Below, one piece after another: positions 37,241 through 46,545 of a stretch of 64,000 nucleotides of DNA. Where the stretch lies: the NCBI RefSeq assembly GCF_000938305.1, contig NZ_JYMT01000015.1, positions 38,339-102,338 on the forward strand, in the 5' to 3' direction. A model generated the notes under the pieces. The model was given only the letters and a program-made list of their open reading frames with translations. It did not search any database and had not been told where the DNA came from. Source of the stretch: Bradyrhizobium sp. LTSP885 (GTDB taxonomy: Bacteria > Pseudomonadota > Alphaproteobacteria > Rhizobiales > Xanthobacteraceae). The first letter of the stretch is position 1; each line of letters opens with the position of its first letter. Made by a program: the position numbers and the translations under genes.

Positions 37241-38574
37241 GAGAAATCCGCTCCGAGCGAACGCATCATCGGGATGAAATCCGGAAAGCTGGTGGCGATG
37301 AAGGCGGTGTCGTCGACCTTGACCGGCTTGTCGGAAGCGAGGCCCATCACCAGCGCCGACATCGCGATGCGATGATCCATGTGGGTCGCGACAAGGCCGC
37401 CGCCCTCGACATGGCCGCGGCCTTCGACGATCAGATCGTCGCCGGAGATCTCGACCTTGACGCCGTTGACCCGCAGCATGTCCGCGGTGGCCTCGAGCCG
37501 ATCGGATTCCTTGACACGCAATTCCTGCAAGCCGCGCATGATCGTGGTGCCCTCGGCGAAGCTCGCCGCAACCGCCAGCACCAGGTATTCGTCGATCATC
37601 GAGGGCGCGCGCTCCGGCGGCACCTCGACGCCGCGCAGCTTCGAGGCCCGCACGCGCAGCTGCGCCATCGGCTCGCCGGCGTCGCCGCGCACCTCGCTCT
37701 CCTCGATGGACGCGCCCATCTCGCGCAGCGTTGTGAACAGGCCGGTGCGCAGCGGATTGGTCATGACGTCGGAGAATACGACGTCGGAGCCGCCGACGAT
37801 CAGCGCCGCCACGATCGGGAATGCCGCCGAGGACGGATCGGCCGGCACCACGACCTCCGCGCCGTGCAGCTCGGGCTCGCCTGACAGCGTGATCCTGCGG
37901 CCGTGGCTGCCGGCCTTCTCCGATGAGATCTCGGCGCCGAAATGCTTGAGCATCAGCTCGGTATGGTCCCGGCTGGCTTCCTGCTCGATCACGGTCGTCA
38001 TGCCGGGTGCAGATAGCCCCGCCAGCAGCACCGCGGACTTGATCTGGGCCGAGGCGACCGGCGTCTTGTAGACGATCGGCACCGGATAGCGCGCGCCGCT
38101 CAGCGTCAGCGGCAACCGGCCGCCTTCCCTTATATCGCTGGTCCTGGCGCCCATCAGCTCCAGCGGGTCGAGGATCCGGCGCATCGGGCGGGTGCGCAGC
38201 GAGGCGTCGCCGTCGAACACCGCCGTGATCGGGCATCCGGCGACCGCCCCCATCACCAGCCGGCAGCCGGTGCCGGAATTGCCAAAATCGAGCGCGGTGG
38301 CCGGCTGGGCGAAGCCACCGACGCCGACGCCCGAGACCGTCCAGGCGAACGGGCCGGTTCGCTCGACCCTGGCGCCCAGCGCCTGCATGGATTTGGCCGT
38401 ATTGAGCACGTCCTCGCCTTCCAGAAGGCCGGAAATGCGGGTTTCGCCAACCGAAAGCGCTCCGAGGATCAGGGCGCGGTGGGAAATCGATTTGTCCCCG
38501 GGAACGCGGACTCTGCCGGCCAAGGGGCCGCTCGCGCGGGATTCCAGTGGAGTCGGGGTGTCAGAATGGGCCAA
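37237..38574 (-). CDS. aroA: 3-phosphoshikimate 1-carboxyvinyltransferase (EPSP synthase, class II)
   Basis: 445 aa from TTG 38574, preceded by GAGAGGA at seven bases; GTG 38607 is in frame but has no ribosome site. Domain marks: [32 protein letters not shown] near residue 85, [14 protein letters not shown] near 115, [26 protein letters not shown] and [10 protein letters not shown]. These match the class II (CP4-like) enzymes. It adds enolpyruvate to shikimate-3-phosphate in aromatic synthesis. The position equivalent to Ala100 of CP4 is Gly here (GNSGTG). Confidence 0.94.
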   Translation of the reverse strand: MAHSDTPTPLESRASGPLAGRVRVPGDKSISHRALILGALSVGETRISGLLEGEDVLNTAKSMQALGARVERTGPFAWTVSGVGVGGFAQPATALDFGNSGTGCRLVMGAVAGCPITAVFDGDASLRTRPMRRILDPLELMGARTSDIREGGRLPLTLSGARYPVPIVYKTPVASAQIKSAVLLAGLSAPGMTTVIEQEASRDHTELMLKHFGAEISSEKAGSHGRRITLSGEPELHGAEVVVPADPSSAAFPIVAALIVGGSDVVFSDVMTNPLRTGLFTTLREMGASIEESEVRGDAGEPMAQLRVRASKLRGVEVPPERAPSMIDEYLVLAVAASFAEGTTIMRGLQELRVKESDRLEATADMLRVNGVKVEISGDDLIVEGRGHVEGGGLVATHMDHRIAMSALVMGLASDKPVKVDDTAFIATSFPDFIPMMRSLGADFS

Positions 38575-38720
38575 TATTGTGTCCTCTCGCGCCGCGGCAG
38601 GTATCACATAGGCAACACCGCGTCACGCGCCCGTCGAATGCGCGCAAAGCGCTATTGACAGCAGCGCCTCAACTAGCCAAGTGAAGCACCGTTTTTCAGC
38701 AAAATTCCCAGGATCACCAC

Positions 38721-39131
38721 GTGGCCAAGTCCGATCTCGGAACCAAACGCATTTGCCCGACGACGGGCAAGAAGTTCTACGACCTGAACAAGAGTCCGGT
38801 GATCTCGCCCTACACCGGCGAAGTCGTGCCGATCGCGCCAGTTGCCCCGCCGCGAGGCCGTGCCGCTGCTGCCGCGGCGGCGCCGACAGCCGCAGCCGAC
38901 ACGCCGGAGCCGGCGGAAGCCGAGGAATTGGTCTCGCTCGAGGAGGCCGATGCCGAGGAGAACACCGGCAAGGTCAAGGCCGTGGTTCCCGAATCCGAGG
39001 ACGACATCGAGGCCGATGAGACCATCGACGACGATGATGACGACGATTCGACCTTCATCGCCGACGAGGAAGAGGGCGATGAGGACGTGACCGACATCAT
39101 TGGTGACGTCGGAGGCGACGAAGAGACTTGA
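38721..39131 (+). CDS. TIGR02300 family protein (FYDLN acid)
   Basis: 136 aa from GTG 38721, with AGGA upstream. The N terminus MAKSDLGTKRICPTTGKKFYDLN carries the two cysteine/FYDLN signature of the family (residues 1-23), then an Ala/Pro-rich linker and a very acidic tail (six or more Asp in a row, residues 95-125). The family is restricted mainly to alphaproteobacteria with unknown function. It diverges from aroA; a TTGACA at 38655-38660 may be its -35 box. Confidence 0.85.
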   Translation: MAKSDLGTKRICPTTGKKFYDLNKSPVISPYTGEVVPIAPVAPPRGRAAAAAAAPTAAADTPEPAEAEELVSLEEADAEENTGKVKAVVPESEDDIEADETIDDDDDDDSTFIADEEEGDEDVTDIIGDVGGDEET

Positions 39132-39232
39132 GATCGTCGCCGATCTGTGGTGAAGGGTGCTGCCTCACGAGTCGCCTAGGGCTCGGGGGCCGGGCAGGAT
39201 CGAAGGGTCGCGCCTAAACTGAAAGACTTTAA

Positions 39233-39307
<75 letters not shown>

Positions 39308-39308
<1 letters not shown>

Positions 39309-39395
39309 GCCTTCGCTGGCTTCGCCAGCTTCGGCTCGGCAAGCCCTCTCGTAGCGAAGGCTGCCGCGGCGTAGCCCGAAGGGCGAAGCCGGGCT
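39308..39395. repeat. Long hairpin element directly after tRNA-Ala
   Basis: AGCCTTCGCT (39308-39317) pairs with AGCGAAGGCT (39353-39362), with nested CTGGC/GCCAG. A second stem AGCCCG/CGGGCT (39373-39378 with 39390-39395) follows. It starts at the last base of the tRNA CCA. No integrase is near. It may process or terminate the tRNA transcript. Confidence 0.55.
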
Positions 39396-39403
39396 CTCGC
39401 CCC

Positions 39404-39865
39404 CTACTCCTCCAGCACTGCATTCAGCCGGTCGCGCAGCGCGACGATCTCGTCCTTCATCGCCAGCAATTCGCCGACCGAGCAGGCCGACGCCGCCAGG
39501 ATCGACTGCGGCACGGCCTTGGCCTTGTCGCGCAGCGCGTGGCCCTGCGGTGTCAGCGCGATCAGCACCTGGCGTTCGTCCACGGTGCTGCGGGTTCGCT
39601 TGATCAAATCCGCCGCCTCGAGCCGCTTCAGGAGCGGCGTCAGGGTGCCGGAGTCCAGAAACAGCCGCTCACCGATGTCCTTGAGCGGAACGCCGTCGCG
39701 CTCCCACAGCGTCAGCATCACCAGATATTGCGGATAGGTCAGACCGAGCCGGTCGAGCAGCGGCTTGTAGACGCGGTTGAACGCATGCGCGGTCGAATAG
39801 ACCGCGAAGCAGATTTGGTTGTCGAGCCGCAGCGCCTGGTCCGCCGCGGTTTGTTTCCTGACCAT
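39404..39865 (-). CDS. ohrR: OhrR-type MarR family regulator
   Basis: 153 aa from ATG 39865; TTG 39880 is a weaker choice. Winged-helix repressor of the organic-peroxide family: sensing Cys in NQICFAVYSTAH near residue 18, then DRLGLTYPQYLVML, DSGTLTPLLKRLE (recognition helix) and the beta-wing RSTVDERQVLIALT. A second Cys (ASACSVGE near 125) allows the two-Cys mechanism known in Xanthomonas. It diverges from ohr and should repress it until oxidised. Confidence 0.93.
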   Translation of the reverse strand: MVRKQTAADQALRLDNQICFAVYSTAHAFNRVYKPLLDRLGLTYPQYLVMLTLWERDGVPLKDIGERLFLDSGTLTPLLKRLEAADLIKRTRSTVDERQVLIALTPQGHALRDKAKAVPQSILAASACSVGELLAMKDEIVALRDRLNAVLEE

Positions 39866-39928
39866 GGGAGATCCCGTCAAAACCTGTCACATTCCAAATT
39901 CATTCTGGGCCGGCGCGAGCCGGGATTC

Positions 39929-39992
39929 AATTGCGAACAATTAAATGTGAGGCCATCTGTTTTATATTGTACACAATCTAATTGCGTGCAAT
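39929..39992. promoter_or_regulatory. OhrR operators in the ohrR-ohr intergenic region
   Basis: Three inverted repeats of the ATTG/CAAT type: AATTG-CGAA-CAATT (39929-39942), ATTGT-AC-ACAAT (39966-39977) and ATTGC-GT-GCAAT (39981-39992). OhrR sites in other proteobacteria are similar AT-rich palindromes. The placement covers promoters of both genes. Confidence 0.7.
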
Positions 39993-40029
39993 ACATGATC
40001 TATCGAAACCAAGCCCAAGGGAGACCACC

Positions 40030-40455
40030 ATGTCTGTGAACGTGCTCTACAAGACCAGCGCCAAGGCCACCGGCGGCCGTGACGGCCATGCAGCGACCCT
40101 CGATGGCGCGCTCGACGTCAAGCTCACCACTCCGAAGGAGCTCGGTGGCGGCGGCGGCGCCGGCAACAATCCCGAGCAGCTGTTCGCGGCCGGCTACGCC
40201 GCCTGCTTCATCGGTGCCATGAAATTCGTCGCCTCGCAGGGCGGCCCCAAGGTTCCCGCCGACGCCGCGGTGACCTCGACCGTCGGCATCGGCCCGCGCG
40301 CGGCCGGCGGCTTTGGCCTGACCGTCGACCTCGCCGTCTCCCTGCCCGGCCTTCCCCACGCCGAGGCCGAGGCCCTGGTCGAGAAGGCCCACCAGGTGTG
40401 CCCCTACTCCAACGCGACCCGCGGCAATATCGACGTCAAGCTGACCGTCGTCTAA
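40030..40455 (+). CDS. ohr: Organic hydroperoxide resistance protein Ohr
   Basis: 141 aa from ATG 40030, with AGGGAGA upstream. Thiol peroxidase of the OsmC/Ohr fold: active Cys in [15 protein letters not shown] near residue 61 and second Cys in [13 protein letters not shown] near 125, as in all Ohr. The catalytic Arg region is at the N terminus. It reduces lipid and organic hydroperoxides. Regulated by the adjacent OhrR. Confidence 0.97.
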   Translation: MSVNVLYKTSAKATGGRDGHAATLDGALDVKLTTPKELGGGGGAGNNPEQLFAAGYAACFIGAMKFVASQGGPKVPADAAVTSTVGIGPRAAGGFGLTVDLAVSLPGLPHAEAEALVEKAHQVCPYSNATRGNIDVKLTVV

Positions 40456-40487
40456 GTCCCGGCCGATCCGGGAAATCCATCACACGG

Positions 40488-40514
40488 AATGGCCCGCCCT
40501 CACGGCGGGCCATT
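40488..40514 (+). terminator. Terminator after ohr
   Basis: AATGGCCCGCC (40488-40498) pairs perfectly with GGCGGGCCATT (40504-40514) around CTCAC, ending in a short T run. Confidence 0.8.
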
Positions 40515-40624
40515 TGCGTTGCGGCGGCATGTGCCCGTGCGCGCCAGGCCATTGCTGGCGCCGGCGAAGCCCGTTAGCTCTGGGACCCCTAATTGACGAT
40601 CCCATCTGAGCGAAGGTTGCTTCC

Positions 40625-41827
40625 ATGAATACCCCAGCGGCTTCGGGCGCGATGACCGGACTGCGCGTGATCGATCTGACGCGCGTGCTCGGCGGCCCCT
40701 ACTGCACCCAGATCCTGGCCGACCACGGCGCCGACGTGATCAAGGTCGAACCGCCCGCCGGCGATGAAGTCCGCGACTGGGGCCCTCCCTTCCACGAGGA
40801 GGACGCGGCCTATTTCGTCGGCATCAACCGCAACAAGCGCTCGATCGGCCTCGATCTCGCCTCCGAGGGCGGCCGCGCCGTGCTGATGAAGATGCTCGAG
40901 ACCGCCGACGTGCTGATCGAGAATTTCAAGCCGGGTACCCTCGACAAATGGGGCATCGGCAACGACGTACTGCGCGCCAAATTTCCGCGCCTCGTGCATT
41001 GCCGCATCTCCGGCTTCGGCGCCGACGGCCCGCGCGGCGGCAATCCGGGCTATGACGCCATCATCCAGGCGATGACGGGCATGATCGCCGCGACCGGCTC
41101 GCCCGAGAGCGGACCGATGCGGATCGGCGTGCCGCTGGTCGACATCACCACCGGGCTCTATGCGGCGATCGGCATCCTGATGGCGCTGTCGGAGCGGCAG
41201 CGCTCGGGTCTCGGCCAATTCCTCGAGACCACGCTGTATGAGACCGGCCTTGCGATCATGCATCCGCACACCGCGAACTATTTCATGCATGGCAAGCCGC
41301 CGTCGCTGACCGGCAACGAGCATCCCAACCTCGTGCCTTACGCGATCTTCCCGACCAGGACCGACAACATCTTCATCGGCGTCGGCAATGACGGCACCTT
41401 CCGCAAGCTCGCCAGGGAGATCGGCAAGCCCGAGCTCGGCACTGATCCGCGCTTTGCCCGCAACAAGGACCGCATCGCCAACCGCGACGCGCTGCGCGCC
41501 GAGTTGGCCGCCGTGTTCAGCCAGCACGAGGCCGAGCCGCTGTGCAATCGCCTGCTCGCCGCGGGCCTGCCGGCAGGGCCGGTGCAGAAGATCGACCAGG
41601 CGCTGACCAACCCGCACACCATCCATCGCGGCGACGTCATTGAAAAGGATTGGTACAAGGGCGTCGCCTCGCCGATCCGGCTCGAGCGCACCAAGCCGAG
41701 CCTGCGCCGCACGCCACCGAAATTCAGCCAGCACTCCGCGGAAGTGCTCGGCGAGTTCGGCTACTCCAGGGACGAGATCAACGCCCTGGTCGACAAGGGC
41801 GTGGTCTGCCCCACGCGCAAGCGCTGA
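40625..41827 (+). CDS. CaiB/BaiF family CoA-transferase (type III)
   Basis: 400 aa from ATG 40625. Family III CoA-transferase: N-terminal LRVIDLTRVLGGPYCTQILADHGADVIKVE, NKRSIGLDL, and VDITTGLYAAIGILMAL near residue 172, whose Asp forms the acyl-anhydride intermediate. It moves CoA between carboxylic acids. Substrate cannot be told; it stands alone between terminators, with no pathway neighbours. Confidence 0.92.
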   Translation: MNTPAASGAMTGLRVIDLTRVLGGPYCTQILADHGADVIKVEPPAGDEVRDWGPPFHEEDAAYFVGINRNKRSIGLDLASEGGRAVLMKMLETADVLIENFKPGTLDKWGIGNDVLRAKFPRLVHCRISGFGADGPRGGNPGYDAIIQAMTGMIAATGSPESGPMRIGVPLVDITTGLYAAIGILMALSERQRSGLGQFLETTLYETGLAIMHPHTANYFMHGKPPSLTGNEHPNLVPYAIFPTRTDNIFIGVGNDGTFRKLAREIGKPELGTDPRFARNKDRIANRDALRAELAAVFSQHEAEPLCNRLLAAGLPAGPVQKIDQALTNPHTIHRGDVIEKDWYKGVASPIRLERTKPSLRRTPPKFSQHSAEVLGEFGYSRDEINALVDKGVVCPTRKR

Positions 41828-41840
41828 TCGCACCTCTGAT

Positions 41841-41872
41841 GCGGCGCAGCGTCACCCCTGACGTTGCGCCGC
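41841..41872 (+). terminator. Stem-loop after CoA-transferase
   Basis: GCGGCGCAGCGTCA (41841-41854) pairs with TGACGTTGCGCCGC (41859-41872), with 13 of 14 matches and one G-T pair. The T run comes only some 25 bases later. Confidence 0.65.
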
Positions 41873-42024
41873 ACGCGCGCGGCTGCAAGCTCCACCTTTT
41901 TTACCGCTTCCCACCGGCCTCGCTTCCCCCCTACGATCGGCTGGCTTATACGGTCATTTGAACGTCATCCGGCGCTGCTAGGCGCAACGGCTTATCGATG
42001 ACGGTCCCAAGGGAGGAATTTTTG

Positions 42025-43344
42025 ATGGGTTTTCGGCAATTTGGCGCTGCCGCGGCAGTCGCGGTCACACTGGCATTCGGCGCCTCGCCCGCGCTGGCCG
42101 TCACGGAAATCCAGTGGTGGCATGCGATGACCGGCGCCAATAACGACGTCATCGTCAAGCTCGCCAACGATTTCAATGCCGCGCAGAGCGATTACAAGGT
42201 CGTCCCGACCTACAAGGGCAGCTATCCCGATACGATGAACGCCGGCATTGCCGCGTTTCGCGCCGGCAGCGCGCCGCACATCATGCAGGTGTTCGAGGTC
42301 GGCACCGCGACCATGATGGCCGCTACCGGCGCCGTCAAACCGGTCTACAAGCTGATGGCCGACGCCGGCGAGAAGTTCGATCCCGGCAATTATCTGCCCG
42401 CGATCACTGGCTATTACTCGACCTCGAAGGGCGAGATGCTGTCGTTCCCCTTCAACTCGTCGTCGACCGTGATGTGGATCAATCTCGACGCGCTGAAGAA
42501 GGCCAATATCGCGGAAATTCCGAAGACCTGGCCCGAAGTGTTCGACGATGCCAAGAAGCTGAAGGCGTCCGGCTACACCACCTGCGGCTTCTCCGGATCC
42601 TGGGTCACCTGGGTCAATCTCGAGCAGCTCTCCGCCTGGCACAACGTGCCGCTCGCCAGCAAGGCGAACGGTCTCGACGGCTTCGACACAGTGCTCGAAT
42701 TCAACGGCCCGCTGCAGGTCAAGCATCTCGAGAACCTGATCGAGCTGCAAAAGGACAAGACCTACGACTACGCCGGCCGCACCAACACCGGCGAGGGCCG
42801 CTTCACTTCCGGTGAATGCCCGATCTACCTGACCTCGTCGTCCTTCTTCGGCAACGTCAAGGCGCAGGCCAAGTTCAACTTCACCGCGGCGCCGATGCCC
42901 ATTTATCCCGACGTCAAGGGCGCGCCGCAGAACTCGATCATCGGCGGCGCCTCGCTCTGGGTGATGGGCGGCAAGTCGGCCGAGGAATACAAGGGCGTGG
43001 CGAAATTCCTGACCTTCCTGTCGGACACCGACCGTCAGGTCTGGATCCACAAGGCCTCGGGCTATCTGCCGATCACCAAGGCCGCCTATGCCAAGGCCAA
43101 GGAAGAGGGCTTCTACAAGGACCAGCCCTATCTCGAGACCCCGCTGCTCGAGCTGACCAACAAGGAGCCGACCGAGAATTCCCGCGGTCTGCGCCTCGGC
43201 AACATGGTGCAGCTGCGTGATATGTGGTCGGAGGAAATCGAGCAGGCGCTGGCTGGCAAGAAGACCGCCAAACAGGCGCTGGATGCCGCCGTCGAACGCG
43301 GCAACCAGATGCTGCGACAGTTTGAAAAGACCGCCGTCCACTGA
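42025..43344 (+). CDS. ugpB: Sn-glycerol-3-phosphate ABC transporter substrate-binding protein
   Basis: 439 aa from ATG 42025, seven bases after GGGAGGA; ATG 41998 would break the signal peptide MGFRQFGAAAAVAVTLAFGASPALA. Periplasmic binding protein of the UgpB type: TEIQWWHAMTG near residue 27, YKGSYPDTMNAGIAAFR, PFNSSSTVMWIN near 140, and SIIGGASLWVM near 300. Binds glycerol-3-phosphate, or glycerophosphodiesters in some species. First gene of the ugpBAEC cluster. Confidence 0.93.
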   Translation: MGFRQFGAAAAVAVTLAFGASPALAVTEIQWWHAMTGANNDVIVKLANDFNAAQSDYKVVPTYKGSYPDTMNAGIAAFRAGSAPHIMQVFEVGTATMMAATGAVKPVYKLMADAGEKFDPGNYLPAITGYYSTSKGEMLSFPFNSSSTVMWINLDALKKANIAEIPKTWPEVFDDAKKLKASGYTTCGFSGSWVTWVNLEQLSAWHNVPLASKANGLDGFDTVLEFNGPLQVKHLENLIELQKDKTYDYAGRTNTGEGRFTSGECPIYLTSSSFFGNVKAQAKFNFTAAPMPIYPDVKGAPQNSIIGGASLWVMGGKSAEEYKGVAKFLTFLSDTDRQVWIHKASGYLPITKAAYAKAKEEGFYKDQPYLETPLLELTNKEPTENSRGLRLGNMVQLRDMWSEEIEQALAGKKTAKQALDAAVERGNQMLRQFEKTAVH

Positions 43345-43370
43345 GACGGCACTCTAGATTCTTCTCTTGA

Positions 43371-43420
43371 CGCGTTTTCTTCACGCGAACCGGTATCCAC
43401 TTCGCTCGAAAACGCTCTAG
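43371..43420. repeat. Dispersed repeat, family B
   Basis: CGCGTTTTCTTCACGCGAAC with CGGTATCCACTTCGCTCG and AAAACGCTCTAG; it is the reverse-oriented partner of the copy at 5731-5800. It sits between ugpB and ugpA. Confidence 0.85.
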
Positions 43421-43431
43421 ACCGGCAACCC

Positions 43432-43456
43432 GGCAGGCCGCATCATGCGGCCTGCC
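43432..43456 (+). terminator. Intercistronic hairpin between ugpB and ugpA
   Basis: GGCAGGCCGCAT (43432-43443) and ATGCGGCCTGCC (43445-43456) form a strong stem followed by ATTTTC. It is a likely partial terminator or mRNA 3'-end stabiliser, which would keep the binding protein more abundant than the permeases. Confidence 0.7.
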
Positions 43457-43470
43457 ATTTTCAGGACATC

Positions 43471-44352
43471 ATGGAAAAGCAGTCGGTTTTTCAGTCAAAG
43501 CTGTTGCCCTACGCGCTGGTTGCCCCGCAGCTCGCAATCGTCCTGATATTCTTCTACTGGCCGGCCGTGCAGGCCGTGATCCAGTCGTTCCTGCTGCAGG
43601 ACGCATTCGGTCTTTCCACGACCTTCGTCTGGTTCGAGAACTATCTCGAACTGTTCAAGGACGCAGCCTATTTCGAAGCGATCGTTAGAACGTTCGCGTT
43701 CTCGTTTGCGATCGCCTTCTCGTCGCTGTCCTTTGCGCTGCTGCTCGCGGTCATGGCCGACAAGCCGCTGCGCGGCGTCACGCTCTACCGTACGCTCTTG
43801 ATCTGGCCCTATGCGGTGGCGCCGCCGGTCGTCGGCGTGCTCTTCATCTTCATGCTGCATCCCTCGCTCGGCGTGCTCTCGCGCTATCTGCGCGCGCTCG
43901 GCGTCGACTGGAATCCGCTGCTCAACGGCGACCAGGCGGCGCTGCTAATCATCCTCGCCGCCGCCTGGAAGCAGATCTCCTATAATTTCCTGTTCTTCCT
44001 CGCCGGCCTGCAGGCGATTCCGAAAAGCGTGTTCGAGGCCGCCGCGATCGACGGCGCCCGTCCGATGCGGCGGTTCTGGACCGTGACCTTCCCGTTGCTG
44101 TCACCGACCATCTTCTTCCTCCTTGTCATCAACATCGTCTACGCCTTCTTCGAGACCTTCGGTATCATCGACACGATGACCCGCGGCGGTCCCGGAAAAT
44201 CAACTGAGACGCTGGTGTACAAGGTCTATTCCGACGGCCTGCTTGGCGGCAATCTCGGCTCCTCGGCCGCGCAGTCGGTCATCCTGATGGTCATCGTCAT
44301 CGTGCTGACGGGAATCCAGTTCCGCTTCGTCGAACGCAAGGTGACCTACTGA
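43471..44352 (+). CDS. ugpA: Sn-glycerol-3-phosphate ABC transporter permease UgpA
   Basis: 293 aa with six membrane helices. The EAA loop, which docks the ATPase, is [17 protein letters not shown] near residue 193. [20 protein letters not shown] opens the first helix. The stop overlaps the ugpE ATG by one base (TGATG), so the two permeases are co-translated. Confidence 0.94.
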   Translation: MEKQSVFQSKLLPYALVAPQLAIVLIFFYWPAVQAVIQSFLLQDAFGLSTTFVWFENYLELFKDAAYFEAIVRTFAFSFAIAFSSLSFALLLAVMADKPLRGVTLYRTLLIWPYAVAPPVVGVLFIFMLHPSLGVLSRYLRALGVDWNPLLNGDQAALLIILAAAWKQISYNFLFFLAGLQAIPKSVFEAAAIDGARPMRRFWTVTFPLLSPTIFFLLVINIVYAFFETFGIIDTMTRGGPGKSTETLVYKVYSDGLLGGNLGSSAAQSVILMVIVIVLTGIQFRFVERKVTY

Positions 44353-45200
44353 TGGTCGAGGAAGAAGGCATTCGCCGCTACGTCGCTCACATCATCCTGT
44401 GGATCGGCATCGCGATCGTCGCGTTCCCGGTCTATATCGCCATCATCGCCTCCACCCAGGACAACGCGGCGATCGCCAACGGCCAGATGTCGCTGTTGCC
44501 GGGCGGCCATTTCTTCGAGACCTACTACCAAACGCTGTTCGTGGGCACGAGCGGTTCGACCCGCGAGCCGGTCCTCAACATGATGCTGAATTCGCTGATC
44601 ATGGCGATGATGATCGCGGTCGGAAAGATCGCGATCTCGATCATCTCGGCCTACGGAATCGTCTATTTCCGCTTCCCGTTCCGGATGCCTATCTTCTGGA
44701 TCATCTTCATCACCTTGATGCTGCCGGTCGAGGTCCGTATCTATCCGACCTACAAGATCGTCGCCGACCTGCATCTGCTCGACAGCTACGCCGGCCTGTC
44801 GCTGCCGCTGATCGCCTCCGCCACCGCAACGCTTCTGTTCCGGCAGTTCTTCATGACGGTGCCGGACGAGTTGCTGGAGGCGTCGCGGATCGACGGCGCG
44901 GGCCCGTTCCGCTTCTTCTGGGATACGCTGCTGCCGCTGTCGCGCACCAACATGGCGGCGCTGTTCGTGATCCTGTTCATCCTGGGCTGGAATCAGTATC
45001 TCTGGCCGCTTTTGATCACCACCCGCGACGACATGCAGACCATCCAGGTCGGCATCCGCAAGATGATCACCACGACCGACGCGCTGACCGAATGGCCCGT
45101 GGTGATGGCGACCGCTTTGCTCGCGATGCTGCCGCCGATCTTCGTCGTCGTCGCGATGCAGAAATTGTTCGTGCGCGGATTGGTCGAGACGGAAAAGTAA
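44352..45200 (+). CDS. ugpE: Sn-glycerol-3-phosphate ABC transporter permease UgpE
   Basis: 282 aa with six membrane helices. EAA loop [17 protein letters not shown] near residue 177; the family segment [15 protein letters not shown] lies before it. Pairs with UgpA to form the inner-membrane channel. ATG 44352 is the last base of the ugpA stop. Confidence 0.94.
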   Translation: MVEEEGIRRYVAHIILWIGIAIVAFPVYIAIIASTQDNAAIANGQMSLLPGGHFFETYYQTLFVGTSGSTREPVLNMMLNSLIMAMMIAVGKIAISIISAYGIVYFRFPFRMPIFWIIFITLMLPVEVRIYPTYKIVADLHLLDSYAGLSLPLIASATATLLFRQFFMTVPDELLEASRIDGAGPFRFFWDTLLPLSRTNMAALFVILFILGWNQYLWPLLITTRDDMQTIQVGIRKMITTTDALTEWPVVMATALLAMLPPIFVVVAMQKLFVRGLVETEK

Positions 45201-45216
45201 TTCCAAGAGAGAGTTC

Positions 45217-46296
45217 ATGGCAAACGTCACGCTGCGCAACGTCCGCAAGACCTATCCCGGCGGCTTCGAAGCCATCAAGGGCGTCAACGTCGATGTCGGC
45301 GACGGCCAATTCTGCGTGCTGGTTGGCCCCTCCGGCTGCGGCAAGTCCACGCTCTTGCGCATGGTCGCAGGCCTTGAAACTATTTCCAGCGGCGAGATCG
45401 ATATCGGCGGCCGCATCGTCAACCAGATCGAGCCCGCCGATCGCGACATCGCAATGGTGTTCCAGAATTACGCGCTCTATCCGCATATGAGCGTCTACAA
45501 CAACATGGCCTACGGCCTGCGCAACCGCGGCATGGCGGAGGCCGAGGTCAAGACCCGGGTCGAGGAGGCCGCGCGCGTCCTCGAGCTGGCGCCGATGCTG
45601 GAGCGCAAGCCGCGACAGCTCTCCGGCGGCCAACGCCAGCGCGTCGCGATGGGCCGCGCCATCGTGCGGCAACCAAAAGTGTTCCTGTTCGACGAGCCGC
45701 TGTCGAACCTCGACGCCAAGCTGCGCATCGCGATGCGGGTCGAGATCCGGAAACTGCAACGCCGCCTCAACACCACGTCGATCTACGTCACCCACGACCA
45801 GCTGGAGGCGATGACACTCGCCGACATCCTCGTGGTCATGAACGGCGGCCAGGTCGAGCAGATCGGCAACCCGCTCGACATCTACCAGAAGCCGGCGACC
45901 ACCTTCGTCGCCTCCTTCATCGGCGCACCGCCGATGAATTTGATGCCGCTCGGCTCGGACGAGCTGAAATCCCAGATCGCCGGCCCCGATGGCGCCGGCA
46001 TCCTCGGGATCCGGCCGGAGGATTTTGTCCTCTCCAGCGAGACCGTATCCGGCGGCGTCGCGCTCGACCTGACGGTCGAGGCGATCGAACATGTCGGCGC
46101 CGAGACCTTCGTCTATGGCAGCCGCCAACGCGCGGAACAGGGGGTTGCCGCCAACCCGGGCGAACTGCCGCCCGGCGAGGTCATCGTCCGGGTTCCCGGC
46201 GCCACCGGACCCGCCATCGGCGAACGGATCCGGGCGCTTGCCCCCCGCGACAAATTGCACCTGTTCACGGCTGACGGCCGGAAACGGGTCGGCTGA
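45217..46296 (+). CDS. ugpC: Sn-glycerol-3-phosphate ABC transporter ATP-binding protein UgpC
   Basis: 359 aa. Walker [14 protein letters not shown] near residue 38, Q loop [11 protein letters not shown], signature [14 protein letters not shown] near 135, Walker [15 protein letters not shown], and H loop YVTHDQ. The C-terminal OB-like regulatory domain ([15 protein letters not shown]) places it in the MalK/UgpC class. It powers the importer. The ugpQ phosphodiesterase is not in the cluster. Confidence 0.94.
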   Translation: MANVTLRNVRKTYPGGFEAIKGVNVDVGDGQFCVLVGPSGCGKSTLLRMVAGLETISSGEIDIGGRIVNQIEPADRDIAMVFQNYALYPHMSVYNNMAYGLRNRGMAEAEVKTRVEEAARVLELAPMLERKPRQLSGGQRQRVAMGRAIVRQPKVFLFDEPLSNLDAKLRIAMRVEIRKLQRRLNTTSIYVTHDQLEAMTLADILVVMNGGQVEQIGNPLDIYQKPATTFVASFIGAPPMNLMPLGSDELKSQIAGPDGAGILGIRPEDFVLSSETVSGGVALDLTVEAIEHVGAETFVYGSRQRAEQGVAANPGELPPGEVIVRVPGATGPAIGERIRALAPRDKLHLFTADGRKRVG

Positions 46297-46430
46297 GAGT
46301 CCCGCACGTGGTCATTCCGGGGCACCCGCGAGCGGGAACTCCCCTTGATTCCGGGTCAGGCGTTCGGCCGGCCGGCCTGCCATGACGGAAAAGCAATGTT
46401 CAAGAGCAATTAAGCCTGATTCCTGAGATG

Positions 46431-46460
46431 CTTGAACCCTGTCCAAATCACCCCCATATT
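46431..46460 (+). promoter_or_regulatory. Sigma32 (RpoH) promoter of the hsp20 gene
   Basis: CTTGAA (46431-46436) and CCCCATATT (46452-46460) with 15 bases between match the RpoH consensus closely. Transcription would start near 46466, giving an 80-base leader. Confidence 0.75.
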
Positions 46461-46465
46461 GACGA

Positions 46466-46545
46466 TTGACCGGAGGCCAAACGGGCCCGCCGGTTGCATG
46501 GGGTGCCGCAAGGGCCCCTCAAAGTCGCTTCGAGAGGACTTTGTA
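46466..46545 (+). ncRNA. ROSE-type RNA thermometer in the hsp20 leader
   Basis: The leader folds into successive hairpins: ACCGG (46469-46473) with CCGGT (46490-46494), then a GGGG/CCCC stem, then CAAAGTC with GACTTTG just before the start. The last hairpin pairs the ribosome site AGAGGA with TCGCT, leaving an unpaired G. That is the U(U/C)GCU signature of ROSE elements, first described upstream of Bradyrhizobium small heat-shock genes. Heat melts it and lets translation start. Confidence 0.75.

Noticed and set aside
37241..38236. Upstream extension of cmk through aroA
   Set aside because: The frame is open but its translation there is a shadow of aroA; the [14 protein letters not shown] start at 37240 is canonical.
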